Assembly (NCBI GenBank): GCA_019118765.1
Contig: DWYI01000089.1
Span: 1-52,889, forward strand
DNA length: 52,889 bases
Source: Candidatus Allofournierella merdavium
Lineage (GTDB): Bacteria; Bacillota; Clostridia; Oscillospirales; Ruminococcaceae
Direction: 5' to 3'
This document shows positions 1 to 8,726 of the stretch, in pieces (position 1 is the first letter of the stretch; each line of letters starts with the position of its first letter). The position numbers were made by a program, and so were the translations under genes. A model generated the notes under the pieces. That model had not been told where the DNA came from, made no database searches, and worked only from the letters and a program-made list of their open reading frames with translations.

Positions 1-185
1 AGGCCGCCCAGCAGCGGGCCGCCGAGATCGTCTCCTCCGCCCAGACCCAGGCCCGCACCATGCGCACCACCGTCACCGACTACTGCGAGAACATGCTGCG
101 CACCACCGAGGAGCAGCTGGCCCGCAGCGCCGCCGAGGTCAAGACCGTGCGCGCCAACCTGCGCCAGAGCGCCAAGAACGGCTGA
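1..185 (+). CDS. C-terminal end of a coiled-coil protein (partial)
   Basis: This open frame enters from the left edge (reading from base 3) and stops at TGA 183-185. The roughly 60 visible residues are Ala/Gln/Arg/Glu-rich and amphipathic (AAQQRAAEIVSSAQTQAR, then TTEEQLARSAAEVKTVRANL), which reads as a coiled coil. Codon use matches the downstream genes, and an intrinsic terminator follows 34 bases after the stop, so this is a real gene end. The family cannot be identified from this fragment. DivIVA-like or ATP-synthase-b-like stalk proteins have similar tails, but that is only a resemblance. Confidence 0.6.
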   Translation, partial: AAQQRAAEIVSSAQTQARTMRTTVTDYCENMLRTTEEQLARSAAEVKTVRANLRQSAKNG

Positions 186-218
186 TTTTCCGCTGTTTTC
201 CTTTCAATATCGCCCATC

Positions 219-251
219 GGGCCGTGAACTTTGGTTCACGGCCCTTTTTTT
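219..251 (+). terminator. Intrinsic terminator
   Basis: A perfect 11-bp stem (GGGCCGTGAAC with GTTCACGGCCC), a 4-base TTTG loop and seven T residues. It closes the upstream coiled-coil gene and insulates the mraZ promoter. Confidence 0.93.
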
Positions 252-317
252 GTGCCATTCGCCAAATCGGCGTCAAAAAATCCGTCAGCCATGCCCCGGA
301 TTTCTACATCCCGTATC

Positions 318-346
318 TTGAATTTCACAGGTCCATCCCGTATAAT
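318..346 (+). promoter_or_regulatory. Sigma-A promoter of the dcw operon
   Basis: The -35 box TTGAAT (318-323), a 17-base spacer and the -10 box TATAAT (341-346). The predicted transcript start near 353 lies just before the MraZ operator repeats, about 75 bases upstream of mraZ. No other good promoter is seen before ftsL, so this probably drives most of the cluster to divIB. Confidence 0.8.
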
Positions 347-357
347 TGAAATAAAAG

Positions 358-382
358 TGGGTAATAGTGGGTCAAAGTGGGG
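358..382 (+). promoter_or_regulatory. MraZ operator: three phased TGGGN repeats
   Basis: TGGGT (358-362), TGGGT (368-372) and TGGGG (378-382) are separated by exactly five bases each, a 10-base period. This is the TGGGN-N5-TGGGN-N5-TGGGN arrangement described for E. coli MraZ binding upstream of mraZ. Lying between the predicted transcript start and the mraZ start codon, the site would allow autorepression of the operon. Binding is inferred from the match. Confidence 0.82.
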
Positions 383-427
383 AGACCGGCTGTTTCCCGC
401 ATCTTTTCAGCAAAGGGGGCGGTCAGG

Positions 428-847
428 GTGCTGATGGGCGAATACAACTACACCATCGACGACAAGGGCCGCCTGAACTTCCCCGCCAAGTTCCGCGAAA
501 AGATGGGCGCCGCCTTCGTGGTCACCCGCTGGCTGGACGACTGCCTTGTGGCCTTCCCCGAAACGGAGTGGCAGCGCATCACCGACATCCTGCGCTCCAA
601 GAGCATGGTCAAAACGCGGGACATCCAGCGCTTCCTCTTCGCGGCGGCCCAGGAAGTCACGCCGGACAAGCAGGGCCGCATCCTGCTGGAGCCGGTGCTG
701 CGCAGCCACGCGGGGCTGCAAAAGGAGGTCACCGTCATCGGCGTGGGCAGCTACGCCGAGATCTGGGACACCGCGGCCTGGCAGAAAAAGCAGGCCAGCC
801 TCTCCGGGGCCGACATCGAAGCGGCCATGGAGGAATTGGATTTTTAA
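428..847 (+). CDS. mraZ: Transcriptional regulator MraZ
   Basis: MraZ is the conserved first gene of the division and cell-wall cluster. It is a ring-forming AbrB/SpoVT-fold DNA-binding protein that controls its own operon. The 139-residue product carries the two repeated DxxGR modules expected of the family: DDKGRLNFP at residues 11-19 and DKQGRILLEP at about 80-89. I chose GTG 428 because AAAGGGGG at 411-418 is well spaced and the resulting VLMGEYNYTID aligns with the usual MFMGEY start. An upstream in-frame ATG at 377 lies inside the operator repeats and is unlikely. The matching operator upstream supports autoregulation. Confidence 0.95.
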   Translation: MLMGEYNYTIDDKGRLNFPAKFREKMGAAFVVTRWLDDCLVAFPETEWQRITDILRSKSMVKTRDIQRFLFAAAQEVTPDKQGRILLEPVLRSHAGLQKEVTVIGVGSYAEIWDTAAWQKKQASLSGADIEAAMEELDF

Positions 848-880
848 ACGACACGACCCGCAGGAAAGGGGGAGGACAAG

Positions 881-1804
881 GTGGAATTCAGTCATGTGCC
901 GGTGCTTTTGAACGAGTGCCTGGAGGGCCTTGCCATCGACCCCGCGGGCACCTATCTTGACGGCACGGCCGGCGGCGGCGGGCATTCCAGTGAGATCGCC
1001 CGGCGGCTTACCACCGGGCGCCTCATCAGCCTGGACCAGGACCCGGATGCGGTGGCAGCCGCCACCGAGAGACTTAAGGGCCTGCCCGCCACGGTGGTGA
1101 GGAGCAACTTCCGGGATGCCCGCCGCGCGCTGGCCGACCTGGGGGTGCACGCCCTCAACGGCGCGCTGCTGGATCTGGGCGTTTCCTCGCACCAGCTGGA
1201 CGACGGCGAGCGGGGCTTCTCCTATCGCCAGGACGCGCCGCTGGACATGCGCATGAGCCAGGCCGGCCCCACCGCCGCCGACCTGGTGAACAGCGCCAGC
1301 CGGGAGGAACTGGCCCGCATCCTGCGGGAGTACGGCGAGGAGCCCTTCGCCTGGGCCATCGCCGGCCGCATCGTGCGCGACCGGGAGAAAACGCCCTTTT
1401 CCACCACCCTGCAGCTGGCGGAGGCCATCGCCTCGGCGCTGCCGCCGGCGGTGCGCCGCAAGGACAAAAACCCCGCCCGCCGCAGCTTCCAGGCCATCCG
1501 CATCGCCGTCAACGGCGAGTTGGACGCCCTCAGCGAGGGGCTGGACGAGATCTTCGACCTGCTGGCCCCGGGCGGCCGTTTCGCCGTCATCACCTTTCAC
1601 TCGCTGGAGGACAGGCTGGTGAAAAACCGCTTCCGCCAGTGGGCCACCGCCTGCACCTGCCCGCCGGAATTACCGGTGTGCGTGTGCGGTGGCAAGGCAA
1701 AAGCAAAACTCATCACCCGCAAGCCGGTGGAGGCGGCCCCCGAGGAACTGGAGGCCAACCGCCGCAGCCGCTCGGCAAAGCTGCGGGTGATCGAAAAACT
1801 CTGA
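881..1804 (+). CDS. rsmH: 16S rRNA (cytosine(1402)-N4)-methyltransferase RsmH
   Basis: RsmH (formerly MraW) uses S-adenosylmethionine to methylate N4 of C1402 in the decoding centre of 16S rRNA. The 307-residue length is typical. The SAM-binding loop DGTAGGGGHS is at residues 27-36, followed by the family signature ALLDLGVSSHQLD and the C-terminal FHSLEDRLVK motif. The start is GTG 881 with AAAGGGGGAGG at 866-876. It follows mraZ by 33 bases, in the usual order mraZ-rsmH-ftsL-PBP. Confidence 0.96.
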   Translation: MEFSHVPVLLNECLEGLAIDPAGTYLDGTAGGGGHSSEIARRLTTGRLISLDQDPDAVAAATERLKGLPATVVRSNFRDARRALADLGVHALNGALLDLGVSSHQLDDGERGFSYRQDAPLDMRMSQAGPTAADLVNSASREELARILREYGEEPFAWAIAGRIVRDREKTPFSTTLQLAEAIASALPPAVRRKDKNPARRSFQAIRIAVNGELDALSEGLDEIFDLLAPGGRFAVITFHSLEDRLVKNRFRQWATACTCPPELPVCVCGGKAKAKLITRKPVEAAPEELEANRRSRSAKLRVIEKL

Positions 1805-1853
1805 TCCCGCAGCCTGGGCGCCGCCCCGGCCGCACGCAAAGGAGGTGGCCGCC

Positions 1854-2321
1854 GTGGCGCAGCCCGCATACGATCTCGAGATGTTTGAAAACCGCGCCGC
1901 CCGGCCCCGCGCAAAGGTGAAGGCCGTGCGCGGCAAAAAGAAGGCCCCGCGCCTCAACCTGCGGGCCGTCAAGACGGTGGCGGCGGCGGTGGTGATGGTC
2001 GCCCTGGTGGTGGGCTTCCTCTACAGCCAGGCCGTCATCACCGAACTCACGGTGGACATCCAGGACGTCCAGAGCCAGCTGGTGAGCGAACAGAGCACCT
2101 ACAACTACCTGTCCGGCGTGCTGGACTCCAAGACCAGCCTGCGCAACGTGGAGCAGATCGCCGCCGGCCAGCTGGGGCTGGTCAAGGCGGACCGCAGCCA
2201 GGTGACCTACTTCTCGCTGGAGGGCGAGAGCGTCATCAACCGGCCCCAGACCGCCGCCCAGCGGCTGACCGAATTTTTGAGCACCGGCCTGCTCAGCCTG
2301 ATGGATTACCTGAACCCGTGA
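1854..2321 (+). CDS. ftsL: Cell division protein FtsL-like
   Basis: FtsL is a small bitopic septum protein that works with DivIC/FtsB and DivIB and activates the FtsW-PBP synthase. The product (about 155 residues) has a basic cytoplasmic N-terminus, one hydrophobic segment (VAAAVVMVALVVGFLYSQAV, about residues 45-64) and an extracellular heptad-like stretch (TVDIQDVQSQLVSEQSTYNYL). Sequence conservation in this family is poor, so the call rests on topology and on position between rsmH and the PBP. An AAAGGAGG site at 1838-1845 favours GTG 1854. The in-frame GTG at 1845 overlaps that site and is unlikely. Confidence 0.85.
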   Translation: MAQPAYDLEMFENRAARPRAKVKAVRGKKKAPRLNLRAVKTVAAAVVMVALVVGFLYSQAVITELTVDIQDVQSQLVSEQSTYNYLSGVLDSKTSLRNVEQIAAGQLGLVKADRSQVTYFSLEGESVINRPQTAAQRLTEFLSTGLLSLMDYLNP

Positions 2322-2406
2322 GCCAGCCCCATCGCATCGCCCCCCGCGGGCGGCGGGGGAGGGCTCACGCGTTTGCATTTATACGCGCACAAAGAAGGAT
2401 GCACCG

Positions 2407-4758
2407 ATGATGAACAAAGACAACAACGAGCCCCGCAGCGGGGTGGACCGGTCGATCAAGCTTCGCAGCTGGGCGCTGCTGGGGCTGTTCCTGGTGGCGG
2501 GGTGCGGCCTGCTCATCTGGCGGCTGTACACCTGGCAGATCCTGCGCCACGACGCGATGCTGGAAGCCGCCGCCAGCCAGCAGATGAAGGATATGACCAT
2601 CACCCCCCAGCGGGGCCAGATCTACGACGCCACCGGCAAGGTGCTGGCCAAGAGCAGCATCGTGTGGACCATCACCGCCGACCCCAGCCAGATCAAGGCC
2701 CCCAGCCTTTCCAAAGAGGAACTGGAGGCGATGGGCGGCACGGAATCCGACGAGTCCAAGGCCCAGCGCCGGGCCACCCGCGTCCAGACCATCGCCAATG
2801 ACCTGGCCGCCATGCTGGAGATGGACGCCCAGGAGCTCTACGACAAGCTGATCGACGGCTCCAAGCAGTACGTCCTGCTGGCAAAGCAGGTGGACAAGCC
2901 GGTGGCGGATGAGATCTCCCAGTACGCCAGCGACAACAAACTCACCATCATCGTCTCCCAGGACACCAAGCGGGAGTACCCCTTCGGGGCCTTCGCCGCC
3001 AGCGTGCTGGGCTTCATGCACGCCGACGGATACGGCTTCTACGGGCTGGAACAATACTATGAGGAGGTGCTGGCCGGCACGCCGGGGCGGCTGGTGAGCC
3101 AGCGCACCCCCACCGGCGGCGAGGTGGCCAACGACGACCGGGTGCTCTACGAGGCCCAGGACGGCGACAGCCTCATCCTCACCCTGGACGCCGAGATCCA
3201 GGCCATCGCGGAGAAGTATCTGGAGAACTCGGTCAAGGTGAACAACGTCACCGAGCGGGGCGTGGTGATCGTGATGGACGTGAACACCGGCGCCATCCTG
3301 GCCATGGCCACCAAGCCGGACTTTGACCCCAACGACCCCATGACCATCTACGACCCCGAGCGGGCGGCCCTGCTGGAGGGGCTGGACGGCGAGGAGTACA
3401 CCAAGGTGCAGGGCGAGGAGCGCCAGCGCCAGTGGAAGAACAAGACCATCACCGACCTGTACACCCCCGGCTCGGTGTTCAAGCTCATCACCACCAGCGC
3501 TCTGCTGGACTCCGGCACCGCCACCGTGAACAGCACCTTCAACTGCACCGGCAGCTACACCGTGCTGCCCGGCACAAAACCCTATTCCTGCGCGGACAAC
3601 GGCTTCGGCGTCAAGGGCGTGCACGGCTGGCAGGACCTGGGCACCGTGCTGGCCAACAGCTGCAACATCGCCACCATTCAGGAAGCCCTGCTCATGGGCA
3701 AGGACACCTTTTTTGATTATTACACCGCCTTTGGCTTTACCGAGCCCACCGGCATCGACCTGCCCGCCGAGCAATATCCCCGGGAGGGCGTCTCCTATCA
3801 CGGGGTGGACACCATGTCGGTGATCGACCTGGCCTCCACCAGCTTTGGCCAGGCCCAGAAGGTCACCCCTATCCAGATGGCCACCGCCGTCTGCGCGGTG
3901 GTGAACGGCGGGTATCTGGTGCAGCCCCACATCGTGAGCAAGATCGTGGATCCCGAGGGCAACGTGGTGGAGGAGATCGAGCCCAGCGCCAAGCGCCAGG
4001 TCATCAGCGAGGAGACCAGCGCCGCCCTGCGTGTGATGATGGAGGGCGTGGTGGACAACGGCGCCGACGGCGCCTCCGGCCGCAACGCCTATGTGGCGGG
4101 CTACCACATCGGCGGCAAGTCCGGCACCAGTGAAAAGCTGGACCAGGGCCCCAAGGAGGGCACCACCGACGAGTACGAGAAGGTCTCCAGCTTTGTGGGC
4201 GTGGTGCCCATCGACGACCCGCAGATCCTGGTGCTGGCCTTTGTGGACGAGCCCCACGCCGAGACCGAGTTCGGCTCCATGCTGAGCGCCCCGCTGGTGG
4301 GCAACATCATCAGCGAGGTGGCGCCTTACCTGGGCATCGAGACCGACCCCGCCCTGCTGCCCACCGGCAATGTGACCGTGCCCAACCTGGTGAACCCCAC
4401 GAATCCCAGCTACCAGCAGTGGGATATGGCCCAGGTGGAACTGAACAAAAAGGGCTTCGCCCACCGGCGGGTGGGCACCGGCGACCTGGTGCTGGCCCAG
4501 AGCCCCGCGGCGGGCGAAAAGGTCCCGGCGGGCTCCACCGTCTACCTCTTCACCGACAGCGCCGACATCCCCAACGTGCCCGTGCCCAATGTGGTGGGCA
4601 AGAGCGCGGCGCTGGCAAAACAGATCCTCACCGCGGCGGGGCTGAACGCATCGCTCAGCGCCGAGGAGGGCACCGTCACCGCCCAGAGCACAGCGGAGAA
4701 CACCGAGGTGAAGATGGGCACGGTGATCACCCTCACCGTCATCGGCGCCGAGGGATGA
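2407..4758 (+). CDS. ftsI: Class B penicillin-binding protein with PASTA domains (FtsI/SpoVD family)
   Basis: A monofunctional D,D-transpeptidase that cross-links septal peptidoglycan together with a SEDS glycosyltransferase. The 783-residue protein has one N-terminal membrane anchor (about residues 20-42) and a dimerisation region. The catalytic motifs are S356-V-F-K359, S418-C-N420 and K571-S-G-T. Two PASTA repeats follow, from about residue 656 and residue 718. Its place after ftsL matches ftsI/pbpB/spoVD; which of division or sporulation it serves cannot be decided from sequence. A second PBP of the same architecture lies at 21410. A GC-rich hairpin (about 2338-2362) sits in the gap upstream. 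Confidence 0.92.
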   Translation: MMNKDNNEPRSGVDRSIKLRSWALLGLFLVAGCGLLIWRLYTWQILRHDAMLEAAASQQMKDMTITPQRGQIYDATGKVLAKSSIVWTITADPSQIKAPSLSKEELEAMGGTESDESKAQRRATRVQTIANDLAAMLEMDAQELYDKLIDGSKQYVLLAKQVDKPVADEISQYASDNKLTIIVSQDTKREYPFGAFAASVLGFMHADGYGFYGLEQYYEEVLAGTPGRLVSQRTPTGGEVANDDRVLYEAQDGDSLILTLDAEIQAIAEKYLENSVKVNNVTERGVVIVMDVNTGAILAMATKPDFDPNDPMTIYDPERAALLEGLDGEEYTKVQGEERQRQWKNKTITDLYTPGSVFKLITTSALLDSGTATVNSTFNCTGSYTVLPGTKPYSCADNGFGVKGVHGWQDLGTVLANSCNIATIQEALLMGKDTFFDYYTAFGFTEPTGIDLPAEQYPREGVSYHGVDTMSVIDLASTSFGQAQKVTPIQMATAVCAVVNGGYLVQPHIVSKIVDPEGNVVEEIEPSAKRQVISEETSAALRVMMEGVVDNGADGASGRNAYVAGYHIGGKSGTSEKLDQGPKEGTTDEYEKVSSFVGVVPIDDPQILVLAFVDEPHAETEFGSMLSAPLVGNIISEVAPYLGIETDPALLPTGNVTVPNLVNPTNPSYQQWDMAQVELNKKGFAHRRVGTGDLVLAQSPAAGEKVPAGSTVYLFTDSADIPNVPVPNVVGKSAALAKQILTAAGLNASLSAEEGTVTAQSTAENTEVKMGTVITLTVIGAEG

Positions 4759-4848
4759 GGCCTGTACACATACGACGGCCCTCGGCCACATACAGTTAAG
4801 AAAAGGACAACAAGGGCGCCGCGGCGCCCGCAAGGGAGGTTTTGCACC

Positions 4849-6237
4849 ATGTATCCCATCCCACTCAATCAGCTTCTGGCGGGCCTTGCCCCGGCGGGCA
4901 GCCTGGGGAACGACCCCGTCACCGCCGTGGTCACCGACAGCCGCCAGGTGCAGCCGGGCTGCGTGTTCGTCTGCTTTCCCGGGCAGCGGGTGGACGGCCA
5001 CGACTTTGCCGCCGCCGCCATCGCGGGGGGAGCCCTCTGCGTGGTGGCAAATCACCCGGTGGCGGGCGTGCCGGCAAGCAAACTGGTGCTCACCCCCAGC
5101 AGCCACAAGGCCATGGTGCGCATGGGGGCCAACTACCGGATGCTCTTTTCCCCCAAAATGATCGGCGTCACCGGCAGCGTGGGCAAGACCACCACCAAGG
5201 AATTCTGCTACGCGGTGCTTTCCGCCTTCGGCGAGACCATCAAGACCGAGGGCAACCAGAACAACGAGATCGGTATGCCCAACACCCTCTTCCGCCTCGG
5301 GCCCACTACTCAATACGCCGTGGTGGAGATGGGCATGAGCGCCCTGGGGGAGATCGAGCGCCTCAGCCGGGCGGCGCGGCCCTCGGCGGGGCTCATCACC
5401 TGCATCGGCGTCTCCCACATGGAGAGCCTGGGCAGTCGGGAGAACATCCTGAAGGCAAAGCTGGAGATCTGCGCCGGCCTGCCGGACGGCGCGCCGCTGG
5501 CGCTGAACGCCGACGACGAGTACCTGTGCAAAGCCAAAGACCAGGGCCTCATCCCCGGCCGGCTCGCGCCGGTGTGGTACGGCATCGACGCCCCCTGGGC
5601 CGACGTGCGGGCCGAGGCCGTCGAGAGCGGCCCCGAGGGCGAGCGGTTCACCCTGACGGACGGCGGCGAGCGCTTTGATGTGCGCATCCCCGCCCTGGGG
5701 CGCCACAACGTCTACAACGCGCTGGCGGCCTACACTGCCGCCAGCCGCCTGGGGCTGGACAAGGCAAAATGCGCCGCGGCGCTGGAGAATTACCAGGCCA
5801 CCGGCATGCGGCAGCATGTGGTGAAGAAGGCGGGCCTCACCGTGGTGGAAGACTGCTACAACGCCAGCCCCGACAGCATGAAGGCAAGTCTGTCCATGTT
5901 CAAGGCCTTCGACGCAGGTTCCGGCAAAAAATACGCCCTGCTGGGGGATATGCTGGAACTCGGCGCCATCTCCCGGGAGGCGCACCGGCAGGTGGGCCGC
6001 TGGGCCGCCGAGGCGGGTCTGGCGGGGCTGGTAGCCATCGGCCCCGAGAGCGCGGCCATGGCCGGGGAGGCCAGGAAGGCGGGCCTCGCCGCGGTGCACT
6101 GCGACACGCCGGCGGCGGCGCTGGAGGCCCTCAAGGGCCTTTTGAAGCCCGGCGACGCCCTGCTGGCCAAGGCCAGCCGGGGCATGAAGCTGGAAAATAT
6201 CCTGAAAGCCCTTTACGGCGAGGAAACTTTGCAATAA
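4849..6237 (+). CDS. murF: UDP-N-acetylmuramoyl-tripeptide--D-alanyl-D-alanine ligase MurF
   Basis: MurF adds D-Ala-D-Ala to the UDP-MurNAc-tripeptide in the cytoplasm, using ATP. The 462-residue product has the three-domain Mur ligase layout. The ATP P-loop GVTGSVGKTTTKEF starts near residue 106, followed by TEGNQNNEIGMPNTL (typical of MurF) and the conserved DCYNASPDSMKASL. AGGGAGG lies ahead of ATG 4849. A 16-base palindrome (4814-4829) sits just upstream. It directly follows the PBP gene because murE, which often lies here, is found instead at 16694. Confidence 0.96.
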   Translation: MYPIPLNQLLAGLAPAGSLGNDPVTAVVTDSRQVQPGCVFVCFPGQRVDGHDFAAAAIAGGALCVVANHPVAGVPASKLVLTPSSHKAMVRMGANYRMLFSPKMIGVTGSVGKTTTKEFCYAVLSAFGETIKTEGNQNNEIGMPNTLFRLGPTTQYAVVEMGMSALGEIERLSRAARPSAGLITCIGVSHMESLGSRENILKAKLEICAGLPDGAPLALNADDEYLCKAKDQGLIPGRLAPVWYGIDAPWADVRAEAVESGPEGERFTLTDGGERFDVRIPALGRHNVYNALAAYTAASRLGLDKAKCAAALENYQATGMRQHVVKKAGLTVVEDCYNASPDSMKASLSMFKAFDAGSGKKYALLGDMLELGAISREAHRQVGRWAAEAGLAGLVAIGPESAAMAGEARKAGLAAVHCDTPAAALEALKGLLKPGDALLAKASRGMKLENILKALYGEETLQ

Positions 6238-6322
6238 AATAAGAGGCGGATTTTCCGGCGCCCTTTGGGGGGCGTCATCACGCCGGCCGGCGGCCGGCAC
6301 GGTGAGAGGGAGTTTTTGAAGT

Positions 6323-7333
6323 ATGGCACGCTACGCGCTGATCCTTGCGGCATTCGCCGGGTTCGTCCTTTCGGCGGCCTCGGGCATTGTGATCGTCCCC
6401 TTCCTGCACAAGCTGCACTTCGGGCAGACCATCAAGGAGATCGGCCCCACCTGGCACAACAAAAAGCAGGGCACGCCCACCATGGGCGGGCTGTGCTTCA
6501 TCTTCGCGGGCACCGTGGCGGTGGCCCTGGCCACCCTGAGCCTGCTTCACAGCGCGCCCGACATGCTGGGCGGGCCTACCGCCCGCAGCCTTTACATCGC
6601 CATGTTCTCCGCCTTTGCCTTCGGCATGGTGGGCTTTCTGGACGATTTCGTCAAGGTGGTGAAAAAGCGCAACCTGGGCCTGCGGCCGATGCAGAAGATC
6701 GTGGCCCAGCTGCTCATCACCACCGCGTTGCTGGTGGCGCTGCACATGAACGGCACCCTCACCACCTGGGTCACCCTGCCGCTGGTGGGCTATGTGGACC
6801 TGGGGCTGCTCTACTACCCGCTGTCCTACGGCCTCATCATCGGCATCGTCAACGCGGTGAACCTCACCGACGGCATCGACGGCCTGTGCAGCTGCGTCAC
6901 CTTTGTGGCCATGCTGGGCTTCCTCACCCTGACAAGCCTTTTGGGCGAGTTCAACCTCAGCCTCTTCGCCGCGGCCATGGCCGGCGCGCTCACCGGCTTC
7001 CTCTACTGGAACTTCTACCCCGCCAAGACCTTCATGGGCGACACCGGCAGCATGTTCCTGGGGGGCGCGGTGGCGGGCATCGCCTACGCCATGGGCCGGC
7101 CGGAACTGATCTTCTTCTTCGGCGCGGTGTACATCTGGGAGGCCACCACCGTGGTCATCCAGGTCACCTACTTCAAACTCACCCACGGCAAGCGGCTGTT
7201 CCGCATGACCCCCATCCACCACGCCTTTGAGATGCGCGGCTGGAGCGAGGTGAAGATCGACGGCGTATTCAGCTTCATCGCCTTCACCGCGGTGGCGCTG
7301 GGCATCCTGTTCGCTTACGTTTACTATCTTTGA
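6323..7333 (+). CDS. mraY: Phospho-N-acetylmuramoyl-pentapeptide-transferase MraY
   Basis: MraY is the polytopic membrane enzyme that moves phospho-MurNAc-pentapeptide onto undecaprenyl phosphate to make lipid I. The 336-residue product has about ten hydrophobic helices and the family motifs GPTWHNKKQGTPTMGG near the N-terminus, FLDDFVK (D107-D108), NLTDGIDGL (around D183), FMGDTGS and the C-terminal MTPIHHAFEMRGWSE. ATG 6323 follows a GAGAGGGAG site. It lies between murF and ftsW, the standard order. Confidence 0.97.
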   Translation: MARYALILAAFAGFVLSAASGIVIVPFLHKLHFGQTIKEIGPTWHNKKQGTPTMGGLCFIFAGTVAVALATLSLLHSAPDMLGGPTARSLYIAMFSAFAFGMVGFLDDFVKVVKKRNLGLRPMQKIVAQLLITTALLVALHMNGTLTTWVTLPLVGYVDLGLLYYPLSYGLIIGIVNAVNLTDGIDGLCSCVTFVAMLGFLTLTSLLGEFNLSLFAAAMAGALTGFLYWNFYPAKTFMGDTGSMFLGGAVAGIAYAMGRPELIFFFGAVYIWEATTVVIQVTYFKLTHGKRLFRMTPIHHAFEMRGWSEVKIDGVFSFIAFTAVALGILFAYVYYL

Positions 7334-7366
7334 TTTTTATGCTTTGAGAAGGGGGGCGGTGCGGCC

Positions 7367-8707
7367 GTGTCCACAAGAGATATTTCCGGGCGGCCGCTGC
7401 GCCGCCCGGCGCCGCGGCAGGCGCACCCCGGGGCGGCCAGAGCGGCCGCCGCGCCCGCGGCCGCCCGGCCCCGGGCGGGCCGGCTGCGCCCGGTGGGAGC
7501 CTCCCGGCGCAAGATGCCCTGGCCCGCCATGTTTTACAAGGAGCCCGGCCCCATCAGCGGCGGCCTGCTGGCAAACCTGCTGGTGCTGCTGGCCTTCGGG
7601 CTGATCGTGCTGTTCAGCGCCAGCTATGCCATCGCCTACTATAAATTCGGCGACAGCTACCACTACATCCGCAGCCAGGCCCTCTACGCGGTGATGGGCG
7701 TCTGCGCCATGTGGCTGATCAGCCGGGTGAACTACCGCTGGATGCTGCGCTTTGCCTGGCCCCTCTATTGGGTCACGCTGGTGCTGCTGGTGGCGGTGCT
7801 GTTCATGCCGCCCATCAACGACGTGCACCGGTGGATCAACATCAAGGGCCTGCCCACCGTGCAGGTGGGCGAGATCGCCAAATTCTCCATCGTGCTGCTG
7901 CTGGCCATGCTCTTTGAGCAAAACCGCAGCCGGATGCACAATTTCCGCCAGGGCATCCTGCTGCCGGGCGTGCTGCTGCTGCCCATTCTGGTGCTGCTGC
8001 GGCTGGAACCCCACAACAGCGCCATGATCCTGATGTGCTGCATCACCGCCACCATGATGTTCGTGGGCGGGGCGAACCTGATGTGGTTCGGCCTGGGCGG
8101 CGCGGGGGCTGCGGGGGGCATCGCCCTGCTGCTGATCACCAGCAAGGGCTATGTGCAGGAGCGCCTTTCCGGCTGGCTGGACCCCTTCTCCGACGTGCTG
8201 GACTCCACCATGCAGACCGCCCAGGGCCTGTACACCATCGGCTCGGGCGGCTGGTTCGGGGTGGGCCTGGGCAACTCCACCCAGAAGCATCTGTGGCTCT
8301 CGGAGGCCCAGAACGACTTCATCTTTGCCATCCTGGGCGAGGAGCTGGGCTTTGTGGGGGCGCTTTTGTGCATCGCCCTCTTTGCGCTGCTGGTGGCCCA
8401 GGGCATCCACATCGCGGTGAACGCCCCAGACCGGGCGGGCAGCCTGCTGGTGGTGGGCATCATGGCCCAGATCGGCTTCCAGTTCTTCTTCAACATCGCG
8501 GTGGTCACCAACACCATCCCCAACACCGGCATCAGCCTGCCCTTCTTCTCCTCCGGCGGCACCAGCCTTTTGCTGCTGCTGGGCGAGATGGGGGTGGTCT
8601 TCGGCGTGAGCCGGCAGGCCAACAAGGCCAGGGACGAGCGCAGGGCCCGGCAGGCGGAGGAGAAGGCCCGGCGGGAGACCCACGTCTTCCGGGCAGACAA
8701 AACCTGA
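7367..8707 (+). CDS. ftsW: SEDS glycosyltransferase FtsW/SpoVE (copy 1)
   Basis: SEDS-family polymerases assemble glycan strands from lipid II with a partner class B PBP. This 446-residue protein has a Pro/Ala/Arg-rich cytoplasmic leader of about 60 residues, then about ten membrane helices. Signatures are LFSASYAIAYY in the first helix, QVGEIAKFSIVLLLA, the periplasmic GYVQERLSGWLDPF, and the C-terminal NTIPNTGISLPFFSSGGTS. GTG 7367 is preceded by AGGGGGG. It sits between mraY and murG and is the likely partner of the PBP at 2407. A paralogue is at 23711. Confidence 0.94.
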   Translation: MSTRDISGRPLRRPAPRQAHPGAARAAAAPAAARPRAGRLRPVGASRRKMPWPAMFYKEPGPISGGLLANLLVLLAFGLIVLFSASYAIAYYKFGDSYHYIRSQALYAVMGVCAMWLISRVNYRWMLRFAWPLYWVTLVLLVAVLFMPPINDVHRWINIKGLPTVQVGEIAKFSIVLLLAMLFEQNRSRMHNFRQGILLPGVLLLPILVLLRLEPHNSAMILMCCITATMMFVGGANLMWFGLGGAGAAGGIALLLITSKGYVQERLSGWLDPFSDVLDSTMQTAQGLYTIGSGGWFGVGLGNSTQKHLWLSEAQNDFIFAILGEELGFVGALLCIALFALLVAQGIHIAVNAPDRAGSLLVVGIMAQIGFQFFFNIAVVTNTIPNTGISLPFFSSGGTSLLLLLGEMGVVFGVSRQANKARDERRARQAEEKARRETHVFRADKT

Positions 8708-8726
8708 TCCCAAAGGAGAATGCTGT

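Noticed and set aside
377-427. Upstream ATG 377 as the mraZ start
   Set aside because: It lies within the MraZ operator repeats and lacks a ribosome site. GTG 428 has one and gives the conserved N-terminus.
4814-4829. A 16-base perfect palindrome before murF as an operator
   Set aside because: A GC-only palindrome is likely by chance in this composition, there is no promoter beside it, and it is unique as far as I can see.
2365-6300. A 1311-codon open frame on the minus strand across ftsI and murF
   Set aside because: It is a by-product of high GC with few stop codons. It is Gly/His/Ala/Val-rich with no recognisable domain, while the plus strand encodes motif-complete enzymes.
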